Shown here piece by piece: positions 1-6,211 of a stretch of DNA of 11,496 nucleotides (position 1 is the first letter of the stretch; every line of letters begins with the position of its first letter). The notes below the pieces were generated by a model, which worked only from the letters and a program-made list of their open reading frames with translations, was not told where the DNA came from and made no database searches. The DNA is from Phycisphaerales bacterium (GTDB taxonomy: Bacteria > Planctomycetota > Phycisphaerae > UBA1845), in contig JAUWNF010000056.1 of NCBI GenBank assembly GCA_030612785.1, forward strand, positions 1-11,496, in the 5' to 3' direction. A program made the translations under genes and the position numbers.

Positions 1-583
1 TACACACCGGGTAGTCCAGTTGCCCCCACAGGCGGTCCGCCTCGGTCTCAAGGTAGGTGTAATACTGCGTGACCAACGCCGGCTGAATCAGGTGCTCCAA
101 CAGCAGCGGGTGGCTCGCATCGTCGCAGAGAAAGACCTCGATGAGGACCTCACGATCCATCGATCGGGGCGAAAAGCCAAAGTACACACAACGGAGGTAG
201 TAGTCGTGACCGACGTCGCCGGTACATTCGGTCGTGTTGAACTTACGGGCGAAGGTGTTGTCGCCACCGCTGCAGGCGACCGCGGTCCCAGTGCCCTCCC
301 CCGTCATCTGCGTACATGCGTCAGTACCGCACTCCAGGCGTATGCCCCCGGACTCCTGGAGCGACTCCTTATGGTCCGACGTGCTGAGCTCGTATCTGCC
401 AGGCTCGTCGGCGTCGTTGCGGAACGCGTTGATTCTTCCGGCCGGGACCGGCGAAGTATCAACCGTGCCTGGAGACGAAATCGCCGAGGCCTCCGTCCCC
501 TTCTTGATTTCCTTGGCGTCCGCCATGCTCGTACACAAGAGCAGCGCCGCCACCACAGTAACTGTTGCGCGCTTCCAATCCAT
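1..583 (-). CDS. Secreted cysteine-rich protein of unknown function (3' end beyond window)
   Basis: The minus strand is open from an ATG at 583 to the window edge (194 codons, no stop), so the C-terminus is missing. The ATG is preceded by GGAGG with an 8-base spacer, which fixes the start. The N-terminus is a classic signal peptide: charged MDWKR, a hydrophobic stretch (TVTVVAALLL), and an A-D-A site with likely cleavage after residue 23. The cysteine at residue 17 does not make a lipobox because Leu precedes it. The mature part carries at least six spaced cysteines (in LECGTDACTQ, VACSGG, TECTGD, LRCVYFG, FLCDD), suggesting disulfides outside the cytoplasm. I do not recognise the family. Reading frames on the opposite strand here are shadows: they lack a ribosome site and a signal peptide. 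The gene lies in the same direction as the gene at 1311-2831 but about 730 bases away, so it is probably its own transcript. Confidence 0.85.
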   Translation of the reverse strand, partial: MDWKRATVTVVAALLLCTSMADAKEIKKGTEASAISSPGTVDTSPVPAGRINAFRNDADEPGRYELSTSDHKESLQESGGIRLECGTDACTQMTGEGTGTAVACSGGDNTFARKFNTTECTGDVGHDYYLRCVYFGFSPRSMDREVLIEVFLCDDASHPLLLEHLIQPALVTQYYTYLETEADRLWGQLDYPVC

Positions 584-609
584 CTGCAGTACCTCCACTG
601 AATAACCCA

Positions 610-630
610 GCCCGCTTACACTAAGCGGGC
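610..630 (-). repeat. Perfect inverted repeat (9-bp stem, 3-nt loop) upstream of the secreted-protein gene
   Basis: The arms GCCCGCTTA and TAAGCGGGC pair perfectly around a CAC loop, 27 bases upstream of the ATG at 583. There is no T-run on either side, so it is not an ordinary intrinsic terminator. It would fall in the 5' leader or promoter of the minus-strand gene, as a leader hairpin or a protein-binding palindrome. The structure is seen directly; the role is inferred. Confidence 0.5.
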
Positions 631-643
631 ATGTTCCGTATCG

Positions 644-662
644 TTGTGCGCCGTTCGCACAA
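644..662 (-). repeat. Second perfect inverted repeat (7-bp stem, 5-nt loop) in the same leader
   Basis: TTGTGCG and CGCACAA pair perfectly around CCGTT, 13 bases beyond the hairpin at 610-630. The two neighbouring palindromes have different sequences, so they are not copies of one operator. They may be leader RNA structure or two binding sites for the gene that starts at 583. Confidence 0.45.
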
Positions 663-1310
663 TTCGAGTTCCTGATTTAAGACCGTATATAGGAATCAAT
701 CCACCGACAGGCCCCCCCCACGGCGGACATGTTTCACGCTGGTTTTCGTTCCTGATGCAGCAGCCAGCAAAACGTCTCATAATGGGCACGTTGCATTCGG
801 CGTTCAAATGACTTCTTACCCTCCTATACTCCATCTCGACTCGCTTCAAGCACCCACGAACGCAGCCTTGACGTGTCTGCGCTTCCACTCGGCACCACTT
901 CCGCCGAGTACCCCCCGTCGTCACAAGTCCACCGCTGATTAAACCAGAATGGGTCCGAAGATGCAAGTACTTACTCCGAAAAGTTTCGGCTATGTAACTA
1001 GCGCCCCACACCTGCTAAAGTCAAACTGGACTTCTTAGACCGCTCGGCCCAGATTCCTCAGTTGGCACGAAGGGCCTGGCAGGTCCGGGAGCCCACATCT
1101 GAGGGCGCACCGCATACGCACCCCGTGCGTTAAGCATCGGATAAAGCGAGGCTTGGATAAAGCAATCAACGCACGATTCCACCCGCTACGGACCCTCCCA
1201 GGATACCGGCGAGGTGAAGTGGGGCGGAGGAGCGAGGACGGGGACTTGCCAACCGGTTATCGGCTTCCAGTCCCGGGGGGCGGCGTTGGCCGGGCGTTCA
1301 GGGTGCTCGC

Positions 1311-2831
1311 TCACGGGGAATCGCCGCCGGAAGGTCTGGCTTGGTCGATCATCGCCTGCGCCTCGGTGAACTGGAACATCAGGTCGGTCTCGCCACCCCG
1401 CACCGGTCGGTTCTCCAGCGGCTTGAAGCCACGCGCGGAAACCCGGAGGGTAAACTCGTCAGCAGGCACATCAGGAATGGTGAATCGCCCGTCGGCGTCG
1501 GTCATCGCCTGCAGTCCAAGCGTGCGGTATCCGCGCCATTCGACCACCAGCACATGCGCACCAGGCACCGGCTTACCGTCCGGATCCAGCACGCGCCCCC
1601 CCAACCGCACCGCGGGCGATAGTACGACGTCCAACGCGGTCGTTTTCTCCGGGTCGGCCTCGATGACGAACAGCCGCGGAGCATAGTCAGCCAGATGTAC
1701 CGTCACCACGGCTTCGCCCGCCGGCACACCGGACAGCATGAACGTACCGTCGAAGTCGGACCAGGCGGTGGCGACGATCTCATCGCAGGATCGACCGACC
1801 GTCAGCCGGGCGCTTCCCAAGCCTGTCCCGTCGGCGGAAGCGACCTTTCCGCTGATGATCGCCGCGGCGGCCATGGTCAGCGCATGGGACGATGCGGTCC
1901 TTTCCGGCGGTAGGTCGAGGACCTGGTCGAACGAAGTCGAGGAGACATACCCGGGGTGCGTCAGGCGGAGTTCGAGTTTGGGGGCGTCGATGCTGAGCCC
2001 CCGGATGGTGAGCTTGCCGTCCGCGTCGGTGGCCCCGGTGCGGAAGTCGTTGGTGGTCTCCTCCAGGGACTCCACGACGACTTTGGGGATCGGTTTGCCA
2101 TCCGCCTCGGTGATCGTGAGGCGGACAATACGCTCGGGTTTGAGCAGGAAGACGATTTCGCCATCCGGCGTCGCCACCGGGTTCCCCTGCACCGTGACAT
2201 TGGTTTTGGGGGCGGTCGGTTCCGCCTCCTGGGCGATCTCAAGCTCAAGACCCCGGGCAAGCCGGGCGAAACCCTCCGCCTCGACGATGATCTGCCCCCG
2301 GCACGGAGGCAGACCCTCGATTTCAAACCTGCCGTCTTCGTCGGTGTCGGCGGACCATTCGCTGTAGGCCGCTTTGACCACCACTTTGGCCCCGGCGACG
2401 GCGGCGTCTTTGAGGGCGTCGCGCACCACCCCTCCAAGCTGCAACGCGCCCCGCAGTTGGTGGTCGATGAACGGGTGAAACTCGTCGGGGATCGACTCGA
2501 CCTCGATCTCGTGCGGTTTGAAGCCGGGCTTGGCGAAGGTGACGATCAGCTTGCCGTGTACCGGTTCGGCGTGGTGGACCTTGAAGTCACCCATCTTGTC
2601 GGTGGTGGCCGAGGCGATTTCCTTCCGACCGGGGCCAACCGGAACGAAGACACGTACCTCCGCCCCGCTGACGCCCGCGCCGATGTAATCGAACACCTGC
2701 CCCTCGACGATGAGGTGCTGGGCCGGTTTCGTTGTCGGCTGTGTGGTCGAGCCGGGCGCCGAGCCCGCGGCGTGCTCGCTCGTCACGGCGAACAGGCCGG
2801 AGATCATCAACGACAGAGCCTTGATACCCAT
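1311..2831 (-). CDS. Secreted multi-domain carboxypeptidase-regulatory-like (beta-sandwich) protein
   Basis: This 506-residue exported protein has a signal peptide (MGIKALSLMISGLFAVTSEHA), then a low-complexity Ser/Thr/Pro linker (STTQPTTKPA, residues 28-37), then about five repeats of the carboxypeptidase regulatory-like domain at roughly 40-112, 131-200, 233-305, 322-403 and 406-488. Each repeat has the family pattern G-x-V...G-x-x-V-x-G-A-x-V, then T-D-x-D-G-x-F, then a short loop and a strand ending G-(Y/F)-x-P; 'TDADGRFTIPDVPA' in repeat five is typical. No peptidase catalytic residues are evident, so it is likely a structural, adhesive or carbohydrate-binding extracellular protein. The ATG at 2831 is preferred because it places the signal peptide at the very N-terminus. 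An in-frame GTG at 2849 adds six residues; neither start has a convincing ribosome site. A long plus-strand frame opposite it (1956-2900) is a GC-driven shadow. The domain assignment is firm; the biological role is not known. Confidence 0.88.
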   Translation of the reverse strand: MGIKALSLMISGLFAVTSEHAAGSAPGSTTQPTTKPAQHLIVEGQVFDYIGAGVSGAEVRVFVPVGPGRKEIASATTDKMGDFKVHHAEPVHGKLIVTFAKPGFKPHEIEVESIPDEFHPFIDHQLRGALQLGGVVRDALKDAAVAGAKVVVKAAYSEWSADTDEDGRFEIEGLPPCRGQIIVEAEGFARLARGLELEIAQEAEPTAPKTNVTVQGNPVATPDGEIVFLLKPERIVRLTITEADGKPIPKVVVESLEETTNDFRTGATDADGKLTIRGLSIDAPKLELRLTHPGYVSSTSFDQVLDLPPERTASSHALTMAAAAIISGKVASADGTGLGSARLTVGRSCDEIVATAWSDFDGTFMLSGVPAGEAVVTVHLADYAPRLFVIEADPEKTTALDVVLSPAVRLGGRVLDPDGKPVPGAHVLVVEWRGYRTLGLQAMTDADGRFTIPDVPADEFTLRVSARGFKPLENRPVRGGETDLMFQFTEAQAMIDQARPSGGDSP

Positions 2832-3178
2832 GGGCAGCGTTCCGCTCACTTATCACGGGTTGGCGAATGGGGTTGCCCGACGATTGCACCATCCCCGTAG
2901 CTGCCACCATGATAACCGGGATTGCCCAGGCCCGCAGCGCCCGTTGCCCCGTGCTGTATCGTCCGCAGGGACCCACCCTGCTGGGGTCTGGCCGGTACAG
3001 GCAATTGCAGCTAGACTGTGGTGCGGTTTGGGTAACGGGACATGGTGCAGGGGGCCTTGAGTCGGTCTGTGCGCAGGGCCCGCGAATCGAATGCGGTATT
3101 CAGCGATTTCTGTGGCGGCACGGGGCATAGGAAAAGCGCAACGGTTCGTCTGGTGTATCAAGCGGATGGAGTGTTCAG
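2832..3178. other. Divergent intergenic region
   Basis: These 347 bases separate a minus-strand gene from a plus-strand one, so promoters for both should lie here, but I cannot point to convincing -35/-10 pairs. A 6-bp hairpin GCAGGG-ACCCA-CCCTGC lies at 2965-2981 with no T-run. The open frames crossing the region have no ribosome sites or recognisable protein patterns. A good Shine-Dalgarno (GGAG, 3168-3171) at the right end serves the start at 3179. Confidence 0.45.
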
Positions 3179-3445
3179 GTGCTTAATGTGGTGATCTTCG
3201 CAGCGGGGAGAGGTACGAGGCTGGACGCGTGTCTCCCGAAGTTTCTCGTTGGAATCGGCAGTCAACCCGTCTTTGAGCACCAGCTTCAGGCGATGCGGCA
3301 CCTGCACGCGCAGATCTACATCGTGTGCGGGTTCCGGGCACCGGTGTTGTGTCACTTGGTGCTGGAGGACGCTCAACTGAGGAAGAACCTAACGTTCATC
3401 TACAATGACGATTATGAGCAGTCACAGGTGGTGTCGATCCGGGCG
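3179..3445 (+). pseudogene. Truncated sugar nucleotidyltransferase (N-terminal part only)
   Basis: The GTG start at 3179 has GGAG spaced 7 bases upstream, so the 5' end is authentic. The first ~89 residues match the start of the sugar-nucleotidyltransferase fold: MLNVVIFAAGRGTRL is the glycine-rich nucleotide-binding signature, LPKFL carries the conserved Lys after it, and 'IYIVCGF' and 'IYNDDYEQSQVVS' match the following strand and the Asn-x-x-Tyr-x-x-S segment seen in LicC/GlmU-like enzymes. Such enzymes are usually about 230-260 residues. Here the similarity stops near residue 89, and the frame runs on to 3628 as Arg/Pro-rich nonsense. That extension is the antisense of a capsule-gene fragment. 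The remnant lacks the metal and sugar-binding half and should be inactive. An intact copy would make a CDP- or UDP-activated precursor for the polysaccharide. No remainder of the gene was found in the window. Confidence 0.7.
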
Positions 3446-3574
3446 CCGCGCCCGCCGCGTGAACGCGATAGCCTCCTCCAGAACGTCCTCCGGGAAGGAC
3501 GCGTCGGCCTCTCCCGGCGGGATGTGGACGTGCCTAGCGTCGAGACGCCGATAGACCTGCCGGCCGTACTCCGG
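3446..3574 (-). pseudogene. Internal fragment of a second KpsS-like capsule-synthesis gene
   Basis: Read on the minus strand, this piece gives YGRQVYRRLDARHVHIPPGE followed by a stretch ending DVLEEAIAFTRR. That matches residues 40-77 of the intact capsule gene at 7599-8885 at 26 of 38 positions without gaps. The DNA is clearly diverged, so this is a paralogue remnant rather than a recent copy. Similarity fades just right of 3574 (the first ~38 residues are lost) and left of about 3446 (everything after residue ~80 is lost). The left end abuts the truncated nucleotidyltransferase. No start codon with a ribosome site is attached, so it is not expected to make a protein. The exact breakpoints are uncertain by about 10-15 bases. 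Confidence 0.72.
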
Positions 3575-3771
3575 GGGGTACGGCCACGCGATCGAGTCCC
3601 TGGACACTACAAGTGTGGGGCATCTTGACAGCTCTGGGAGGTCCGCATACAATCGAAGCAATGAAGAGTGGCGTATTGGCTTCGTTCGGCCAGCGTTCTC
3701 GCGTCCACCGCGTGTCACGAGTGCGCGAAGCTACGACTAGCGGCGGGCAACATCCGTTTCGCCCGAACTCG

Positions 3772-3780
3772 TGGGATAAT
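3772..3780 (+). promoter_or_regulatory. Candidate extended -10 promoter for the nitroreductase/pyruvyl-transferase pair
   Basis: TGGGATAAT is an extended -10 (TG-N-GATAAT, one mismatch from TATAAT), 46 bases before the GTG at 3827. The -35 region (around ATCCGT) is poor, which is tolerated for extended -10 promoters. A 5-bp inverted repeat (CGGGC...GCCCG) lies between the two elements. It is the best promoter-like site in the 250 bases between the pseudogenes and the operon. Confidence 0.35.
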
Positions 3781-3826
3781 CGATTGTTCACCTCACTAGC
3801 ATGAGACGATACAGACTGAAAGAACC

Positions 3827-4756
3827 GTGTCCCCGCCTGTCAATACAGAAGATCGAGCTAATGTGCTTAACGAGGTGATTCTCCACAGGAGATCGTGTCG
3901 CACGTTTACTGACCGTCCGATTCCCTATCACGATCTGATCGATCTGGCCCGGGCGGGGACGTATGCCCCTAGCGGCTCTAATGCTCAGAATCAGCGTTTC
4001 TTGCTGATAACAGAAAAGGAAGAAATAAGAAGACTTGGGTCGATTCGTTGGGTGTGGCCTTATCCAACTCGGCGAAGCCGGAAGCAGAGAATCCTTGACG
4101 TTTTGCGCGCAGCTTCAGCCTCACGGCGCCACCCCGCAAGTCCCTTGCGATACTACTCCGCCAAACGAGAGAAGCAACCCAACGGAATAATCGGAAACGC
4201 AACTGCGATCATCCTCGTGTTTGCAGACTCCGCCTTGACTAACCAGCGGAACAACGGAGAGTACTATCTCTGGGAGACCCTCGAGGTGCAGAACTGCGCA
4301 GCATCAATACAGAACATCTTGCTCCTCGCGGCCGCCAAGGGTATCGGCTCCTGCTGGATATCCTGCTCTGAGCAGATGAATCATACACGACTCCTAACCG
4401 GTCACTCGTGGCGTCGTACGTTGGCCAACTATCAGATTCCGCAATCCTACAAGATCCAGGGCGCCATCATCTTGGGGTACCCGAAGCGGTACGATGCCAA
4501 AGGCTATCCCAAGGGTGAGGGATACCACGGCGTTTCTCGGATACCTACCAAGCGAAAGCCGGTCGATGACTATATGATCCAGAAGAACGCTGATGCGACT
4601 CCCTCCCTCCGGCTCTGCGGACCTCTAGCCAACTTGAGGCTTCGCTGTTACTCGACACTCCTGCAGTTACTACTCCTCGCAATCCGCCGTCTCGATAAAG
4701 GGATATATCGTGTCGAAACGAAATCAATCAATAAAAGCACCAAAGCCTCCCTGTGA
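3827..4756 (+). CDS. Nitroreductase-family flavoprotein of the polysaccharide locus
   Basis: This 309-residue protein has the FMN-binding nitroreductase signatures: HRRSCRTF (residues 20-27, the arginine-rich phosphate-binding start), APSGSNAQNQRF (47-58, the P-S-x-x-N-x-Q-x motif), 'NCAASIQNILLLAA' followed by KGIGSCWIS (171-179) for the core helix and flavin contact, and GAIILGYPKR (212-221) near the usual end. Two features are unusual. A basic insertion lies at about 75-118, and a ~60-residue C-terminal extension includes a hydrophobic stretch, LLQLLLLAIRRL, that might touch the membrane. It overlaps the pyruvyl transferase gene by 47 bases and is surely co-transcribed with it. Known family members reduce nitro groups, quinones or flavins, or oxidise ring systems. 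Here the substrate is unknown; a role in modifying a sugar or supplying reduced flavin is inferred from context only. The GTG at 3827 has only a weak purine-rich stretch before it; an in-frame GTG at 3863 is a possible alternative. Confidence 0.82.
   Translation: MSPPVNTEDRANVLNEVILHRRSCRTFTDRPIPYHDLIDLARAGTYAPSGSNAQNQRFLLITEKEEIRRLGSIRWVWPYPTRRSRKQRILDVLRAASASRRHPASPLRYYSAKREKQPNGIIGNATAIILVFADSALTNQRNNGEYYLWETLEVQNCAASIQNILLLAAAKGIGSCWISCSEQMNHTRLLTGHSWRRTLANYQIPQSYKIQGAIILGYPKRYDAKGYPKGEGYHGVSRIPTKRKPVDDYMIQKNADATPSLRLCGPLANLRLRCYSTLLQLLLLAIRRLDKGIYRVETKSINKSTKASL
4697..4703 (+). promoter_or_regulatory. Ribosome binding site that decides the pyruvyl-transferase start
   Basis: AAAGGGA lies 6 bases before the GTG at 4710, inside the 3' end of the nitroreductase gene. 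It supports this GTG over later codons and implies translational coupling of the two genes. Confidence 0.55.
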
Positions 4757-5975
4757 TCTTGCGGATGCTCGGGTTACCGTGTTCGGCAGCTTTGGGTACA
4801 AGGACATTGGCGACGAGGCAATGCTCACCCAAGACCTTGACTACCTTGTCAATGAACTGGGTATATCCAAACACAACATCTTGCTCGTCGGCGGCCGAGC
4901 CGGTTATATCTCTTCTTATCATCGTCATCCGCGCAATAGGTGTCTCTCCGATTTCGTCTTTCGCGAGTACCCCTTCCTATCCCGGTTGAAACTCGGTGGG
5001 GTCACAGCCCTGCTTCGCTCCACGCTTTGCGAGACACCTATCATGCCGTCACTGAGGTTCATAAAGAACTGCCACGCGACCCTGATAACCGGAGGCGGAA
5101 CAATCAACACGAGAGATCCCCGTGGTGCGAGTCTCAAGCGGATGCATTCCTTTGTCATGTTCTGCCGCAGACACGCCGTACCAGTTTTCATGAGCGGGCA
5201 GACAGTGGGACCGCTAGGTATCAATGATGATCACGACCGCCTGGCGGGGGACATCGTGCGTCATGTTGATGTGCTGACTGTGCGTGACAACATCTACTCT
5301 CGCAAGTACCTTGACGTGCTCAAGGTCAAGCCCAAGGAGTTTGTCGAGACGTGTGACGACGCCTTTTGCCTCCCGTATGAGGACGAAGTCCTCCCGCCAG
5401 CCCTATCCTCATTCCTTTCGTCTGGCCGTACTATCGCCTTCAATGTGACCGACTACACTGCCGACACCGATGACAAGAGGCGTTTTATGGCTCAATTGTG
5501 CGAGTATCTTCTGGCCACCTACAAGACAAGTATCCTGATGGTCCCCCACACCCCTCGCGATTTCGACCATCTTCATCTCATCGCCAATATGATTGATAGT
5601 CGGTATGAAGATAGGGTGCGTGTTCCAGACACGCGGAACTGGCGCGACAAGACGATTAAGCGCCTTATTTCCTTGTGCCGCTGTGCTATAGGTGGCCGCT
5701 ACCATTTTCTTGTGTTTGCCGCAACAGCACGCGTCCCAATCGTGGGAATGTGCGGCAACTACTACTCATATGTTAAGCAGGACGGCTTTGCTCGCCTCCT
5801 GGGCTTAGCGCACTTCATTCTCACAGAAACCGACACCTGGAACATGAACGCTGTGCAGGCTAGAATACAGGATGCTATAGACTACGATATGGATTCCAAC
5901 GTACCCTATGATCAGCCCTCCCTATCGATGGAACGATTCAAGGAATGGATTTGCTGCATAGTAGGTGCGCACTAA
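4710..5975 (+). CDS. Polysaccharide pyruvyl transferase family protein (CsaB/WcaK-like)
   Basis: The 421-residue product carries the family's hallmarks in order: GSFGYKDIGDEAML (residues 26-39, the G-x-x-N/D-x-G-D-E-A nucleotide-binding-like loop), LITGGGTIN (125-133), SGQTVGPLG (162-170), LTVRD (189-193), CDDAF (215-219), PHTPRD (279-284), and near the end GGRYHFLVFAATARVPIVG, the conserved G-x-R-x-H segment. Relatives transfer the enolpyruvyl group of phosphoenolpyruvate onto sugar hydroxyls to form acidic pyruvate ketals on exopolysaccharide or cell-wall glycans, at the cytoplasmic face. No signal peptide or membrane segment is visible. The length (about 330-430 usual) and motifs indicate an intact enzyme. 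It starts within the preceding nitroreductase gene, so the two form an operon. Base composition looks lower in GC than in the glycosyltransferase gene at the right (hand-counted single 60-base rows: 29/60 at 4861 against 39/60 at 10921). Confidence 0.9.
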   Translation: MSKRNQSIKAPKPPCDLADARVTVFGSFGYKDIGDEAMLTQDLDYLVNELGISKHNILLVGGRAGYISSYHRHPRNRCLSDFVFREYPFLSRLKLGGVTALLRSTLCETPIMPSLRFIKNCHATLITGGGTINTRDPRGASLKRMHSFVMFCRRHAVPVFMSGQTVGPLGINDDHDRLAGDIVRHVDVLTVRDNIYSRKYLDVLKVKPKEFVETCDDAFCLPYEDEVLPPALSSFLSSGRTIAFNVTDYTADTDDKRRFMAQLCEYLLATYKTSILMVPHTPRDFDHLHLIANMIDSRYEDRVRVPDTRNWRDKTIKRLISLCRCAIGGRYHFLVFAATARVPIVGMCGNYYSYVKQDGFARLLGLAHFILTETDTWNMNAVQARIQDAIDYDMDSNVPYDQPSLSMERFKEWICCIVGAH

Positions 5976-6104
5976 CCGGCTCTGGTAAGCCGGCTATGAT
6001 CTCCTGTATCGTCAAAGGAGTCCGCTGTTATGCGCCGATTGAGTAGTGCATGAGACCGCAGGGAAGCGCAGAAGAGCTGGACCGCAAGCGGCGCAGAGCC
6101 GGTT
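5974..6104. repeat. 11-bp inverted repeat pair bounding ~131 bases in the convergent gap
   Basis: AACCGGCTCTG (5974-5984) and its exact reverse complement CAGAGCCGGTT (6094-6104) bracket 109 bases. The left arm overlaps the stop-proximal hairpin. Inside, an imperfect direct repeat GACCGCA...GCGCAGA occurs at 6054-6072 and 6080-6097. I see no open frame with recognisable protein similarity and no obvious target-site duplication. It may be a degenerate non-autonomous element, or merely chance structure in a 236-base gap between convergent genes. Confidence 0.35.
5976..5993 (+). terminator. Candidate 3' hairpin after the pyruvyl-transferase gene
   Basis: CCGGCT and AGCCGG form a perfect 6-bp stem with a 6-base loop, directly after the TAA stop. 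No T-run follows, so it is a weak intrinsic terminator at best. It could still protect the mRNA 3' end, or stop transcription in this convergent gap with another factor. Confidence 0.35.
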
Positions 6105-6211
6105 CAGAAGATGATGGCCACCAGTCGCCATACAGAAGCCAATCGTCGCCCCGATTGCAGGAATGCATTCGAGTGTAGTGCGTGGAACATACAATGGAAG
6201 CAGGGCATTCT

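Larger units (their letters stand above)
584..1310. other. Intergenic stretch without a recognisable gene
   Basis: Apart from the two hairpins at 610-662, I see no supported gene in these 727 bases. The longest frame (minus, 616-1011) begins at a GTG with no ribosome site and reads as a Cys/Arg-rich, patternless protein. Small structures present: an 8-C run at 712-719, a 6-bp hairpin ACGCAC-CCC-GTGCGT at 1116-1130 without a T-run, a 9-base direct repeat GGATAAAGC at 1139-1147 and 1155-1163, and the palindrome AACCGGTT at 1251-1258. The 1116-1130 hairpin lies downstream of the minus-strand gene ending at 1311 and could contribute to its 3' end. Confidence 0.5.

Noticed and set aside
20..601. 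Plus-strand frames of 193 and 123 codons at the left edge
   Set aside because: They are antisense to the secreted-protein gene, which has a clear signal peptide and ribosome site. The plus frames are Arg-rich and patternless.
616..1011. 131-codon minus-strand frame in the large intergenic region
   Set aside because: It begins at GTG without a ribosome site, is rich in Cys and Arg without any domain pattern, and would include both perfect hairpins at its 3' end or beside it. It looks like chance.
1956..2900. Long (314-codon) plus-strand frame
   Set aside because: It lies antisense to the carboxypeptidase-regulatory-like gene, which has a signal peptide and repeated domains. GC-rich codons in the real gene keep the opposite frame open.
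3179..3628. The 149-codon chimeric frame as a functional fusion protein
   Set aside because: After residue ~89 it is only the antisense of another gene's fragment, Arg/Pro-rich and without fold features, and the nucleotidyltransferase core is incomplete.
3422..3718. Possible alpha/beta-hydrolase C-terminus on the minus strand (a 'PTLVV...' strand before 'PPEYGRQ')
   Set aside because: The part with real conservation matches the KpsS-like protein nearly residue for residue, including HVHIPPGE. The upstream part has no hydrolase catalytic residues and fits decayed sequence.
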